A stretch of DNA of 64,000 nt from Opisthocomus hoazin (GCF_030867145.1 NC_134417.1:12191577-12255576), one strand, 5' to 3'; shown: positions 1 to 13,684, numbered from the stretch's first letter. The notes: a model not told the origin generated them from the sequence alone. Program-made: numbers and translations.

Positions 1-1402
1 TGGGCTAATTCCAGTGTGATTTTAAGGCTGCAATAGGTTTCAGTGTGAGCTGCTGAGTATTCATCTATTCCAAAAATTAGATTATTTAATTAGAAGCCCA
101 AGAATTTTAGGAGCGTAAGTTTAGACTCCCTTTTAAAAATCATGGCTCGCTTTAAAATGAAGCAAATCTTTGGACGACCTTGGACTTTAAAAAAATGGGT
201 TTAGTAGTGACGATGAACTGGGAGTTACTGTATGGTACTCTAACCTATCGTCCATCACATTCCCGTAGGAAATGAAGGGGAAAGTGGTGAAGAAGAGGCT
301 GTGCGCTGCTGACAGCGTCTGGATCTCCCCTGCCCCAATCATCGAGGCTGGAGCAGTGCGATTGCATGGGCTGTTTGCTGGCTCAGGTCACCTGCTTAGC
401 ATGGTGGTTAGTGCACCAGATTCAGGGATACTAAAATAAATTTTGAAGTAACCAGAAGTCATCGACAGGTCTAGAAATCATCTGGAGAGCCTTAAGGACA
501 GAATTGATTTCAGTAGTGGTCTTCCTTACTCCCATTGCATATTGTGTTGAATTTTTTTTTAAGAAAAGCATTCAAATAGTACTCATAATACAACAATTTC
601 TAAATCTTTTGAAGAGCCACATTAAATCAGTGATGAACTGTGACTATTTTGAAGGGCACCAATGAATGTTTCTGTTTTTCTTTAATAAGCCTTGTTAACC
701 AGGATTTAAAGGGTTTCAGAAAATGCTGCCAAGTGTCTGTGGAATAAAGCAGTTTTCCTCATTTCTGGTTAAGGTGGGACATCAAACCAACTTAAAATTC
801 TATTAGTATGACTTTGTTCATGCAAATGTATTCAAACTCGGTTTTGGGCTGTATATTAATGGTACACACTAAGTGTGCCGCCATTTGTTCACTGTGGATC
901 TTGCACGAGCCTAAAGGAACATTCCAAGTGACTTCAGTTGTATGTACAGAAGCTGCAGACTTCCATAAAATGGCCGTAAGACTGTTATTCCCTGGGAAGT
1001 TTAGCTGGAATATCTGCCTTTGGTTACAAACATATGCGGATAGTGCTTTTTATGTGTTTTTTTGAAGTGAAAGTTAATTGTTGGCAAAGGTGGTTTACAG
1101 CAACACTTGCAGAGCACTAAGAGTCAGGGAATCTGCATCCATGATCCTGCCTGTGTACTGAAATCCTTCTCCAGTTCTTTAAAATTTTGGTTTAGAGATA
1201 GATCAATGCATTCTCCAATGAACCCTGTCACATGCTGGCATATGGGGGGCTTGTGCAGAGGGGGAGGATGTTTGTTCTGAACCAAATATAGGCAGTTTGA
1301 GGGTCCATGGCAGATGCTTCATTACTGGCATTCAGGCCTGTAAATATCAGGGTCTCAGTGTTTGCAGACACATCCTTACAGTAAACAAAACAGAGAAGAG
1401 TG

Positions 1403-1443
1403 GTGTGTGTGTGTGTTTTTTGTTTTTTTTTTTTTTTTTTTTT
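1403..1443. repeat. (GT)n microsatellite followed by T homopolymer
   Basis: A run of alternating G and T at 1403-1415 passes into T-rich sequence, with an uninterrupted run of 21 T at 1423-1443. Such tracts are length-variable. They also create the Phe-rich and Lys-rich stretches in the open frames that cross this site, which argues against those frames being genes. Confidence 0.9.
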
Positions 1444-1620
1444 AATCTTCATAGGCCTGATGCTTCATTCAGCAGAAGCTAGGGTACTTGTCTCAAGCAC
1501 CCACTTCACATTAGCTTCCATCAGAAAAGGTGCTCCAGTCACTTGTCAAATCAACAGCGGCAGCAGGGCTCGGAGTATCAGGAGGCAAATGTGCTTGGAT
1601 GAAATGGTGAGAGAGCAACA

Positions 1621-1642
1621 GCACTTTGCCTGCACTTTGCCT
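1621..1642. repeat. Tandem duplication of an 11-bp unit
   Basis: The unit GCACTTTGCCT occurs twice back to back without a mismatch. It lies inside the GC-richer patch at 1545-1890. It is probably a replication-slippage product. Confidence 0.8.
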
Positions 1643-4022
1643 GCTCTGCCAGCTGCAAACCTCTGCTTGGTTTGTTGCAGACAAATGCGAGCTCTCCCAT
1701 GGGTGAGGCAGCTTTCCGTCCAGGACCTGCCCCAGGCTGTGGGAGTATGCACATAGGTGGGGGGAAAGACAGCGCGTTTGGATTTAGGTGTGCGTTGGTG
1801 CTCTGCAGCTGCGGTCTGTGTGCTGGCAACCCCCAGCAGCAGGTGTAAGCGAGCGTGCCCTAGCTGCTGCAGGCTAAGCTGCCTTGTCCTTACCATGAAA
1901 AAAGAACATGCAGAGATTGCTCATATGAAGTTGCTGACTGGCTCTGAAGCCGTGTCGTGTCTGCCTTGCTGAGGATGGTTTCTGTAGCCTTTCTTAAGGG
2001 TTTTTGCTCCTGTTGGGTCCTGTAGTTAAAAATATATGAGTTCTTAACTTTACTAGCCATAGTGAAGTGCCTAAATGATATCGCAATGTGTTTGACCCAC
2101 CTGTCTTTGGGAATGATCTCTACCTGGGGTCAAGTTATATTGTTCACACACTATTGCATGATCATATTGGTTAATTTTGAAGAACTGTTAAAGTTGTGTT
2201 GTGTGTGGATATTATGCTCAGGGGAAAAAGACTTCATAAAATTTTGCTAGCCAAAGGGGTGGGGAAAGTAAAGTCTTAATCTTAAAATAAGGGTAAATCA
2301 GAGAAGGTTAAAGAGACAACTTGGTGAAAAAAATGAGTAGTTGTGAAGGAGGGAGAGATGAAATAAGGAAGACTGAAGAACTTCTATCTTTAGTTGTTTT
2401 TCCACTCTTCTGCAAATGTCAGGCTTGTGTTGCTTTTATTGCTTTGCTAACAGTGCCGTTGAAGTATTAACTTTTCACCTTGGGTCCTTTTTCTTCATTT
2501 TCTTTAAATTTGGTCAACCTTCAGCTGGCAGCGGTGGCTCCCTTTAGGCCTATGGAATGCGTAAGTTTTTACAGTATGGTAGTACTGTCAGGGATATGGC
2601 TCTAGCAAAGTTTTTAGGATTGTTCTTCAAGCTAATTCTTAGTTTCTCACACTATGAGCAAATACTTAATTTGGGTTTTAGTCTGTAGTTGCTCTGAATA
2701 TCTTTCTGATCTTTTTCAATTTGAGTATCTTCTTTGGCACTGTTTCCCCACCCCCGCTCCCCCTTTCCTTCCTTCATCATTCATTTATTCATTACCGTTT
2801 CTCTCTTATTTTCATTTCCAGTCAGGCATGTAAAGTACTGGGTTATATTTAGAAGGTACTGTACCTCTGGAATAAGAAATCTCACTACACTTATGGGATA
2901 CTATCCTATTTCGACTCACTCGTGTATAACTTGTCCTGGTCCTGCATGATGCTGAATATCATGGCATATTTCTTTCAGTGTTAAGATTGCTAGGTGTAGT
3001 GGTCTTTCTAGTTTCAAATCCTTATTGAATAAAGTACCAGTATTTTCTGTATGTCCTTCTGCCTTTGCTGTAGCACACCAGGTGTAGGCAACCATGTGGT
3101 AAAGAATGATGTAGAACAGTAGATGGAAAACACTCCTGGGTATTCTCTACTGCTTCTGGCACCAGAATTTCAAGACCTGACAGGTCTTTGGAAGGATGAT
3201 GTTAATTTGACTTGCTCAGATTTGGTATTCTCTGAGTCCTGAAAGGATATTTGTTCTTCTGTACCTCAGATCTGATTTTTGTAGGGGAATAATGTTGACC
3301 AGTGACACTGAATTAGGTGGGGAAAATGTTGCCTCTGCTCTGACACCGGTGGAATAAAGGTTTATTTGTGAGCAGAATCATTCCTGTTACACGTATCATG
3401 CAGCACTTGCTGCCTGCTCTGGTGTGCAGGAGGAAGGCTGCCCAGAGCCAGGCTGGGCCCGTGTGGGAGGAAGCCAGTGTGGTTGTTAGCAGTGCGAAAG
3501 CTGGAAGGGTGTAACTGGAAACATGAAGACTGTGGATTTTTCCTGTGGAATTCCATGGAAGTACGAGATGGTCTTGGCTGGTGGCTTTTCTAGCAGTGCA
3601 GCTGCAGTGGGCCCATGCTGATAGTGCCAAGGGGCTGTTAGAAACAGAGCTAAAGTTTGAGATGGAGACTCAACCCGTCTTGCGATAACTGTAGGAAAGT
3701 CCCTGTGCTCTTCATTCCCAACGCAAACCTGGGCCATTGACTGGCACCATGGAGCTGACAAACATTATGTTCTGCTTCTAGAAAAATTTGTCTGTGCTTC
3801 TTAACACACACCAGGATGTCCAGTGGGTTGTTTTAAATCTGTAAGTGTGACTTGAACCATCAGGCTGTTGAAGGGGATACTTGCTTGGCTGATGTCCGTT
3901 GTTGCACTAGGCTGTCCTATTCCTTTAATTGCTTGAAAGGGATGAATAAAGACAAGTTTTCTTTCATACTGATCAGAAACTTGCACTCCAGTATGTGATT
4001 GGGACATAAAAAATCTATATGT

Positions 4023-4052
4023 AAAAACAAACAAACAAAAAAACCCCAAACC
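4023..4052. repeat. A/C-rich low-complexity tract
   Basis: Almost pure A and C on the + strand (AAAC units, then a CCCC block and AAACC). It is one of seven similar tracts in the window, all in the same orientation. No flanking retroposon body is recognisable. Confidence 0.75.
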
Positions 4053-5758
4053 AGAGAACACAAACCGGTATTCAAGGAAAAACATGTTCAGGTAGTTTCT
4101 CTAACTCCAAAACAGTAATATATACCATAAAAACTATTCATTGAGCTAAAGGAAGGAGGAGATTTCATGATCTGAAAATTGACTGATATTGGAACGAAGG
4201 CTGTGGGTTAAACTAACATTTGCTTAGGAAATTTGGATCAACTAGAGAATTTTCAAGTTCTGAAAGACTGTTTATAAAATAAAAATGTTGACAAGTCTTT
4301 TACAGTTCGCTGAGCAGAACTCATGTCTGTTGGGATTATATTGCCAGAGATGAGCTTGCTTGTGTTAAGTTATATAAAATGCTCAGAACTGGTTTGCTTG
4401 AAGATGTTGAAAAGGGCTATTTTCCCTTTTGCTAGGACAAAGAAGAGGAAAAACAATTTTGTCTTTAGAATTAGTTTGCAATCTCTAAAGTGGGTATTCA
4501 AGATGTTTTCTTTGTTCCCTGAAGTCCATAATTAATGTTATCTGTGAAAGCAAAGAGTTTTGAAAGCACGTGTGTAATGCTCATGTGTGTCTGAAATACT
4601 TCTGTATATTGCTGTATTTATGTTGTACCCAAACGTACACAGTAAATGATGTTACAGGCTAGGCATCACTTGATGGCTGATAGGAAAATACAGACCAGCT
4701 TTCAAAAGGAAAGAAAAAGCTGTTGTACAGACTATCATCAGCCCAGCAAGGCACGTTAAGTTGGTAAGTGGAGAGGGTGTGAACTGGTCTTACGCCTTCA
4801 ATGCAATTAGTTTAGCGGCTTAAGTTAGGCACAGGGTTAATGAGTTTGCTGAAGATAACTCTAATGTGGTTACTATGGAAAAGTTTGAGCTCTTAACACA
4901 GCAACATGAAATGTTTCCTTCCAACGGCCCCCGCTTTCAGTGAGGTTACCAAATGTTGCACTTCTATGTGAAAAAGTTATCATAGCGACCTGATATTTTT
5001 AGTACAGTGTCTTTTTGGACTGACTCTGCTGTAGAGCCAGGATTCATTCTGCTGCTTCCAACCTTAGCCAAATGCTCTCTGCAGTTCAGTATGAAATTTC
5101 AGTTATTACTTCTGAAACCTGAAAGCTTTAGCAATATTGCAGATTTCCATCTTTCCTAACATTTTGGCCTTCATACTGAGTGCACAGTCACTACATTTTG
5201 ACAATATATTTTACATTTCGTTTTCCAAGCAGTGTTTTATTAGATTAACTCAGATAGGAAGAAAAGCTTCGCATTTATCATGAGAGACTTCCACGTGCAG
5301 TCAAACACTGTGTGATATTGAGTACTTTAAATCTCCAGTGTATGAGCTGTAAATTAACATTAAAGGCCTCTCTTCACATCCATTACTCTGTTTAAACAGT
5401 CGTGCAGAATTACTAGTTGCCAATAATTTCTCCTTGAATACAAATATATCATCTGTTCTAATGTTGTTTTAACTCTCTTGATCTGCATGTCATGAAAAGA
5501 ATATCTTAAAAATTAGAAAATGGCAAGGCTGAATAGTGTAATGGATAATTTAGACTTTTATTGTCATTCAGTGTAAGTTTCAAGTTTGCTTGCAGCTCAA
5601 ATTACTAATTTTCTTAAAAGCCAATGATGCTGAGATGGCTGAGCATGGTCCCTGATGGTAAATACCCATCCTGCTGGGACCACTGATTCAGCCTGTTGAC
5701 AGTCTTAACATCAAAATCTGGCCTGTGAAGATGTGAAGTATGCACTCTTCTCTTGCAA

Positions 5759-5812
5759 GGGATGAATTTCTTTACCGAGTAAAGTGGGATGAATTTCTTT
5801 ACTGAGTAAAGT
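5759..5812. repeat. 27-bp tandem duplication (two copies)
   Basis: Two adjacent 27-bp copies, 5759-5785 and 5786-5812, start GGGATGAATTTCTTTAC and end GAGTAAAGT. They differ by a single C/T change at the 17th-18th position. Near-identity suggests a recent slippage duplication. The unit is a multiple of three, so an antisense open frame across it carries a 9-residue duplication, but that frame has no other sign of being a gene. Confidence 0.92.
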
Positions 5813-7151
5813 AGCCCTTTAAGGCATCCAGGCAGACCAGTGTGGAGAGTTTTCGCTATAGACTTTTTTGATAACCAGAGAATTTCAGACCCCAGAGCTC
5901 TCCGTTTACCACATTGCACAACTGTGAGAATTTTGAACATAGGCACAATAAATAAATCAGTAAAAACCCTGTAGAGTATGCTGCAGGATGCATTTCAGAG
6001 TAGAATCAAAGAGCAGAACCGTTGGTGAAGAGCATGTCATTTCCAGTTCATGTAGCAGTTGTGAAAAAACAGCTTTGCATCTTCATAATACTGCAGCAGT
6101 TTATTGATTTGCAGTGTAATCTAAGGACTGGGGTCTGTGCTTCCCAGGGAGCTGGGGAAGCCTGGTGACACGCACTCGATACTTCTGAAGATTGAAATCA
6201 GAAACTCTGGGTGCTGAAATCAGGACTGTGTTAGCACCCATCCGTGATAATATCTTCTCGCTGTGCTGCCGCATATTCACCTCATTGCAGTGTGTCTCTA
6301 GCTGCTTATCCTGCCTCCTCTGATCTTTGCTATCTCCCACTGCATGCTGTAGGGTGCACAGCAGTAGGCCATAAAACCTTACCTCCTCAGCCATTCTCCA
6401 TCCCTGCTTGCCAACCTGCTGTGCATCTTTTCACACCTCATGCAGCTAAACAAGGCAAAGCAGGGGGCTGGAAATTCATTAGTTCTTCTCAGAACTTCTT
6501 ATGCATGAATATTATTTGTTTTAAACCACATGGGGATTAAGATCCTTTGAAGTTCTTTGATTAGTGTTTAGGGGAAAATAAAATGCCAGTTCAAGCTTCT
6601 GATCTTTCGTAAGAGCATATAGAATTCCAGTGTTCAAATTTAAGCTTAAAACAGCTGCTCTGGAGTCACATTTAACCAGAAATTAATTAGCCTGGAAAAG
6701 AATGACTAAAACTTGATTATATTTAAGTTTGCGTTTCAGCTTTTGTCAGTGGTGAAATCAAGACTTATTCAGCTTTATTCATGGAGATGGCTTGATTTTT
6801 ATTCCTACAGATTACAAACTTCTTGCTTGCTCATTGTCTTTCTATATTAAGAATGGCCTTATTTTAAAACTCCTCATGGTTTAACTTTCTTAGTAGCAAC
6901 ATTATCATGCACAGTTAGTTGAAACACCTGCAGTGAGAAAAGGCACGTGCTCTAACAACAAAAGCCTGGCTCTGTCCCTCTATTTTCATTGCTTAGCTGA
7001 TAAGTGCCAAAGCTGATCTGTGCTAATGCTTGGTTAATAGTATATGGTAGCTAGCTGTATGTATGGTTGACTAGTTGTTTATCCAGCTACTGAGTTTATG
7101 CAGACACAATTAATACTTTCATACCTAAACTCTCCTCTTCTGTGTGTTTGA

Positions 7152-7168
7152 TTTTTTTTTTTTTTTTT
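7152..7168. repeat. Poly-T tract (17 T)
   Basis: Uninterrupted T homopolymer. It could be the reverse-strand tail of a decayed retroposon, but no body is recognisable on its 3' side. Confidence 0.9.
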
Positions 7169-9103
7169 AATATCTAACAACCACTGTCTTCATCCTAGTG
7201 TGATACTGAGTGCCCAGCATAAATAGAGAGATGGACACATTTATCCTTGGAGCAGCCAATCTTAAGATACAGCTGTTCTGCAGAAATATTTGATTAGAAA
7301 AAACTCACTTTCCTTGAACAATAAAAAATGAAATGGTAATCTTCTTAGATAAAAGCATACATTTAGAATGATCTTGCAAAACAACAAAACTTTTCCCAGC
7401 ATCTGAGCTTTGTGTGCTGCCAAGCTGCACGCAACCCTAAAAGGACTTGGCTATAAGGTGCATTTAGAAAGCAAATGTTGGGCTGGTTGTCAGGAAAAGT
7501 CTGTACTGTGAGCATGAAGGAGCTCAATCTATCAAGACCGAGGTGCTGCAATGCACATTCTAGGTATTTTTAGATCACATACTGATTGGACAAAGAATCT
7601 TCTGCTTCTTCTTTATAAGTGTAATAACTACTGGAGTAGTAGCTGTCTGTGAATCTGTTCAGGACCAGCTGTATAAAAAGTGCTGTCATCATGCAAGCAT
7701 GAATATGTTAGAAAGCTTTTTCTCTCCGTTCCAGCTGACTAAAGACTATCATCAACATTCAAAGGCCTGTGTACATGTGAGGGGCATGGTACAGTCAAGC
7801 GCTGAGACAACCCATGACTGCAATTTGGGCTGGCAGTGCCCTACATTTTGTTAAGGACTGCTGCTGTCAGAAAACTTCCATATTGTTCTAGGTATATGGA
7901 TGATGATAAACACTTTGCTGGGGGGAACAGGCATTTAGTTGGCAAGATCTAAGTTTTCTTTGACTTTCTGTGCTTAGTATGTTTTCTAGCTTCTTGTTCA
8001 CATAGTAGTATCTTATTTATCCTATTTCTTTATTTTAGTCTTATTTCTTGTAATTAACATTACACTGTTCATGTCAATTCTTCTGTGGTTGACCTGCAGT
8101 GTGTTCAAGCTGGAGTTTGTACCCTCCTAATCCTAGGTCTCCTTCATGAATATCTTCCTTGCCTGTAGCCTGGGTGGAACCTGTTCTGTCCTGTGCTGGC
8201 ACCGGGGTGTGAGCAGACGATTCATGGTTTTCAGTCAATTCATCATTATTTATGATATAATCTGTGCCATCATCCTTCAGTCGATCCTGTATTCAAACAA
8301 AGACAAAGATCAGTGGAATGGAGACTCCTGAGGAGGATTTTTGTTAAGGCTTAAATGAAGAACAAGTAAGATGCAATTCCCCTTCCATTTTATTTCATTA
8401 TTTGCTTACTTTTTTTCAGGTGTTAATTTACCATCTTGATGTTGACTAAAGCATGTACTTGCTTACCATGTTCTGCTCTTGAGCAGTGTTGAGAAACATA
8501 ACCTACCCTTCAGATCTTTTAGATAATTTCAGTGCTTATATGTCACTGATGGGTAGCCAATACTTTCAGTGTCTGGCTGAATTATTTCGAATGTGTCACT
8601 CATATTTGATGCTCGCAGCATTAGTGGCCATTCTTGAAAATGTAGCACTGCACTTCCTGAGACCTCTTATCCACAGCCCTGAAGAAACTGTATAACTCTT
8701 AGCCTTAAAAGTAATAAGCTTTGGAAAAGGGACTTTACCAAAGTGTTTCACTGAGTGTGGCAGTTTTAGGATTACAGCTTAAATACAGCGCACCGAGCTG
8801 GGTACTTACTCCATAGGCACTGGGGCTGGTCAGAAGCCTGGCAACAGGATTACACCATTCAGGTAATGTTGTTGTGAGAGGTGGACCGGCGTGGGTTAAG
8901 ATAGGTTTTAGGTACCTGTGAAGCTTGTTAAAGAATATTTCCCATACAGATATCGATACTAACATGCTTCTCTATTACACAAAGAAATTTCATTTTAAAG
9001 CATAAGGGAATCATCTAACTGAATGGAGACAGAAAGTACCATCTATTTACCCACCCATTACTGCGTACATTCCCGTCATCAGTCTTGTCCAACGTTTTTC
9101 ATT

Positions 9104-9169
9104 AACAACAACAAAAAACCCCAAACCAAACAACCAAAGACCCCCTCCCCCAAATAAACCCCAAAACAC
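9104..9169. repeat. A/C-rich tract with four C-runs
   Basis: A 66-bp tract made almost only of A and C. C-runs of at least four lie at 9119-9122, 9141-9145, 9147-9151 and 9159-9162. On the minus strand these are four G-runs, so the tract could fold as a G-quadruplex with loops of about 7, 1 and 18 bases; the long loop weakens the prediction. Confidence 0.75.
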
Positions 9170-12100
9170 TTGATGCTCAAAATCTGTCTTGAAGGGTACC
9201 AGAATGGCTGAAGGGGATGCATTGTGGGATACATAAATGCAGTAGTAGCTGAAAGAGAGGAAATGTGCGCTAGATTATCCTGTTTACCATTCTCATCTAC
9301 AGTTTGCTGTAGTGTGATCTCTTCTGCAATTTTAACAGGAAACAATTTAAGACGCAACTGTATCAGCTACTTTATGTAAGAACAGTAGTGAACACTTTCT
9401 GAAGAAACACATACTCAGCCTTTTGTAAAATCAGTGCATTTCTTCAGCAGGCAAAGTATATTTTATCAAATATTAAGTTTCTTTGTTGCTGGGAGTGTGC
9501 ATAAATTGTTCTCTGTAATACTTTATTTTCAGCATTCAAGAAATTTGTTTTACACTTCATACGTCAATGCTCCTTCATATAAAATTATGTAAATAAGTTA
9601 GGAACAGGCTTTATGCTATTGTCTCGCACCTGTCTTTCCAATCTTTTAATCCAAAAGTGCTTTGTTGAGATAAAAGAAAAACCTGCTCGTCTTGAGCAAT
9701 TATATCATCCTCGTAGCTGTCAATAACAGCTCTCCCATGAGTCCTTCAAGTTGACTTATCTCCTTTTACTCGCAAAGTAATTTTCAGTGTTCTTTGGGAA
9801 GCAGGTCTGTCAGCTATTTTTGCTGCTAGGGAAAATTTGCTTTATTGATTGTCATCCCACTCTCACTCCTGCTCCTTTCTCTTGCTTTCTTGCTTGTGCT
9901 CTTTCCCTCACTCTTTCTCTCTGCCTCCTTAAAGAAGAAAGGAACAAATGTAAAACTGAGTAGTGATTTGAGCTCTGCAGCAGTATTATAGAAATACTAA
10001 GTAGCAGTGGGTCTTAAACCTAACCATCCCAGTGTCTCATTTTCTTTCATTATTGGTTATTTATGGTATCACTTCTTTACACACAAAGTACAAATTCTGT
10101 ATCCTGAAGAAACTGTTATGCAAAATATCCTTGTGATCTCAGTTACAGATTGAAAGTCTAAATAACTTGCTCTTCTGTCCTTTATACTACAGCTATGGAA
10201 TTTGTTCTAGAGTATCTGGGTTTAGTGTGTGTGCATTTGTGTATTTTTTAAAAATTAAATTGCATCTGTCAGAAGATTGTGATTCCTTCGTGCAAGGTTA
10301 TATACTGAGTTAGTGTGAAAAAGTAATTGGGTCTACTTTAAAAAAGATTGCAAGATTTTAATATAAAATCTTATGGGAACCATGGTCAAGGTGGGAATCT
10401 CATGAGATCAAACTGAGTAGGGAAAGTTTAGATCTGTAAGAGTAAAATCAAACTGAACAATCTTCTTCTGGTCCACTTCCAATCTTATTTGAAACCTCCG
10501 AAGTGCCAAGCAGTTAAGAGCTATTATTAAAACGCAATGTATGAACGGCATCAGAGTTGTTTTCAGCACTTCAGAGAAACCTAATTACAAGGCCAAAAAT
10601 GCAAGTAGGAGCCTAATTCTAAGTTTTAATCTTTGGAAATATTGACTTTGTTAGTACAAACAACTTGAATTGTTTGAACTGAGTTGTCAGACATAGCATG
10701 AAAAATACAGGCTTGTGGTAGAAGTTGTATTTGATTATACTGAGTTCTGCTTGCTCTCTTCTCTTATTCTCTTCCAGAATAAGTAACTGAAGATGAATAT
10801 TACTCTGTTTCCTCTTTAATTTGATGATCTCTAAGCTAGGCCTTACTTCTGAGCAGCCTTATAACTTTATAATAGGTTTTTATACCTCTCAGTAAGAATT
10901 TGAGTCCTGTTTTCCTCCCATGCTTGCATGAAGACCAGCACTACATCAGATAGGAATAGGGGGTGCATGCTGAAACAGGCAATCTACTTGGCTGACACAG
11001 TAGTCTTTAATCTTGTGAACCACCACCACTTTTAGCATGAATTTCTGTCTAGTGTGTTTATCTGGTTGCTATGAGTGTACACTTATAAGTTGAGTGATGG
11101 CTTCAATTTGGGCTGCAACAGGTCCTCTTAGTCCCCTTCCTTTTGCATTTGCTCTAACATGTTCATTGTGAATTGTTTGAGCTTCTGCTTTGAAGCCGCT
11201 TGAGATGCAGTTTAAAGTGAAGACCATTTTCTTGAGTGGTGTGATGCTTCTGATTCTGTAATAAATAATGTATCTTTGTTCCTTATTTAACTAGTTATTG
11301 TTCAGCCCACTAAAGGAACTTACATTGCAGTGGCCTATTTTTCATTGTTTTAATAACCGGTGGCATAAATGTTTCCTCATTATTGTTGACACAGTTGCTT
11401 TATAATATTACAGACATAATCACGTCGTTCAGTGCAGCATGAAAGAGGAATTCTAATCTATGTGCAGTGCTGGCATTTCAAAAGTGTATCAGACATGGGT
11501 CTGTAGCATTTTAAGGCTGGCAAGAAGTCTTATCACACTCCAGCTGCTCTGGGTCCAGCTCCTGGGAGAAATAATTTAAGTAGTGCAATAGAAAAAGGTA
11601 GATTTTGCACTAAGGCTGATTTAAAAATTGGAAGCAACTAAGTGTAAATCTCTTAGCATAACTCAAAAATTACTGCCGAACAAAATTCATGCTTGCCTAA
11701 TTCAGGGATAGGGAAAAGATAGCAGGGAAACATTGCATCAGTCAACCTACTTCTGGATTTACACTTTGGTCTTTGCCGGGTGGAACAGCCCTCCTGCATG
11801 TCTCAGATTCTGCACCATACAATGTAATGTGTTGAAGAACATTGTTAATGTATTAAAGGTGGTAACACTTTGAACATCCCTTTGCCCAGGCAGTTCAGTC
11901 TTCCTTTGCCACTAGCCAGGCACAGTTCCCCTCCCTTCCTGTCTTACTGCCACCAGACTGAACATCTAAATCTTTGCCCCTCGTTGGTTCAGCTTCTGTC
12001 TATTCTGAGTTTGACTCCTCTTCTGTACTGCCCAGCAACAAGTAAAGAAGGCAATGCCGTTGCAGACAAGGCAGTTGGCAGATGTCTGAACAATGTCGCC

Positions 12101-12254
12101 TGAAGTTGAACAGCAGGCAGGTTGTTTGCTGGGACTGATGAGGCGGAGCAATTCAGACGGGCTGTAGGAGGGTACAGTATGCAACAGGGCCTTCAGAATT
12201 TAGGTCTTGAAATTGAAGAAGATTTTTTTTGAAAGTGTATGAATAGACATTTTT

Positions 12255-12316
12255 TTTGAGTTTCACAGTGTCATCTAGTTAAGGCTGGATGTCATCTAGT
12301 TAAGGTTTGAGTTTCA
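12255..12316. repeat. Nested short direct duplications
   Basis: The 16-mer TGTCATCTAGTTAAGG occurs at 12269-12284 and 12290-12305. This pair is itself flanked by two copies of TTTGAGTTTCA at 12255-12265 and 12306-12316. The nesting suggests at least two slippage or repair events. Confidence 0.85.
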
Positions 12317-12985
12317 AAGAAATGGCAAAAAGACATCTCCAGGGTGGAATATGAGGTCTTTGCTTTAAATATACTGCATTTAAAAGTAATCTCGAGGATT
12401 TATCGGGAATAAAACCATTGAATTGTGTGACTTATTTTTTCCCAAAAACGTTATGCCTGAAACTTCTATTATGGAAACTTTCTTCCTATACAGCTACCCT
12501 GTCACAAAAATACAGGTAACCTGAACTAGACTTTTCAAGTGAGAAGTCTCAGGTAATCTTAATGAGAAGTGCTGCTGCCACTAGTCACATTGCAGAGCAT
12601 TTAGGATTTCCATTATGCAGAAAATTCTGAGACTTCAAAATAGTTTTTGTCATAACAGGATGAAAAATGAGAATCTCAAAATTTCTGTTCTTTCAGCCAC
12701 TGACCATCAAATGACTGCTCTTTGTTAAATTATTATGTTCTGTCCAAATTCTGAGTGGTAGTAAAAATCATTATTTATCTTTTTGATAAAATGGCATTAG
12801 CGTGCTTGAATAGGTAAAAATTCTGGCAGAAATGTTGTGGCTGTCTTGACTAGCACTTTAAGGAGGTTCACTTTTCTTCTGTTGGAGGAACAGAGTCCTA
12901 GAACCAGCGGTGACTCTGCTGAGAAGCGTAATAGCAAGAGAGAAATAACTTGTAGTTGGTGGGGAGGGACAACAGAAACCTAGCA

Positions 12986-13029
12986 CAGCAACAACAAAAT
13001 CCAAAACCAAACACCCCCCACCCACCAAA
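12986..13029. repeat. A/C-rich low-complexity tract
   Basis: A- and C-rich on the + strand, with a block of six C followed by ACCC and ACC. Same orientation and character as the tracts near 4.0, 9.1, 15.2, 17.2, 20.8 and 45.1 kb. Confidence 0.75.
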
Positions 13030-13660
13030 GCAGATGATGTGGCCATGTTTAGAAATACATACAGCAGCTCTGCAAAACCCTGCATTTGGCCCAGAACGTG
13101 TTTCACCTTTTGCTTCATTGCATAATGGGGGCTCTGTAAATCCAGGTAATCCCATCCCTCCCCAAAGGCAGATATGCTCACACTATAATATTTACTATTA
13201 AAAAGCCCCAAAGTACAGGAATTTTTGTGATGCTATTCAAAACTATATATAGTGATTTTTCCAGATACTGTTTTCCTATATCAAACTGTGCTATAAACCC
13301 AAATTTGTTAAATGTATGTTATTTAATATTCTATTGCTAGGCATCGTCTTTCTGTTGTAGGCATAAATCTCTGGAGATAAATGTCACCACTCCCAGAATC
13401 CATCCTTTGTGCAATGTTTAAGATTTCTTGAGGTTTTGCAGCCTTTTTTTTTTTTTCCAAGCGTCCTTTTTGTGAATATTTTTATTTAAGTCTGTAAATT
13501 AGTTATGTCATGAGTTTAATATTACTCTTTGTTTTATTTGTGAAGAAATATACATAAGAAAGGTATCAAAAAAAAGATGGCACTTCTGTTCATTCAATCT
13601 GTTTTCTGTAGTAGGGACAAATGATGCTTTGTTCCTTGGTAGAGACTGGTGGTTTTTTTC

Positions 13661-13684
13661 AAAAAAAAAAAAAAAAAAAAAAAA
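13661..13684. repeat. Poly-A tract (24 A)
   Basis: Longest homopolymer in the window. It follows a run of seven T, so T-run and A-run together form a short inverted repeat. It could be the tail of a processed insertion, but the sequence on its 5' side is not recognisable as any gene or SINE. Confidence 0.92.

Larger units (their letters stand above)
1..5758. other. Unique non-coding sequence, no gene seen
   Basis: I see no exon, RNA gene or recognisable transposon here. The + strand is T-rich in many stretches; for example 2401-2460 has 25 T and 9 A. Open frames of 60-118 codons occur on both strands, overlap one another and resemble no family I know. Contents worth naming are a GT/T tract near 1.4 kb, a patch of higher GC at about 1545-1890, and an A/C-rich tract at 4023-4052. 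It could be intron or intergenic DNA. Confidence 0.6.
5813..12254. other. Unique non-coding sequence, no gene seen
   Basis: No exon, structural RNA or identifiable transposon is apparent. The sequence is AT-rich, with a run of 17 T at 7152-7168 and an A/C-rich tract at 9104-9169. Open frames here are 60-97 codons, scattered on both strands, and show no domain or codon pattern. Confidence 0.6.

Noticed and set aside
1400..1756. 118-codon open frame
   Set aside because: Its start lies in the GT/poly-T tract and gives a Phe homopolymer; a similarly long frame is open on the other strand; no family match.
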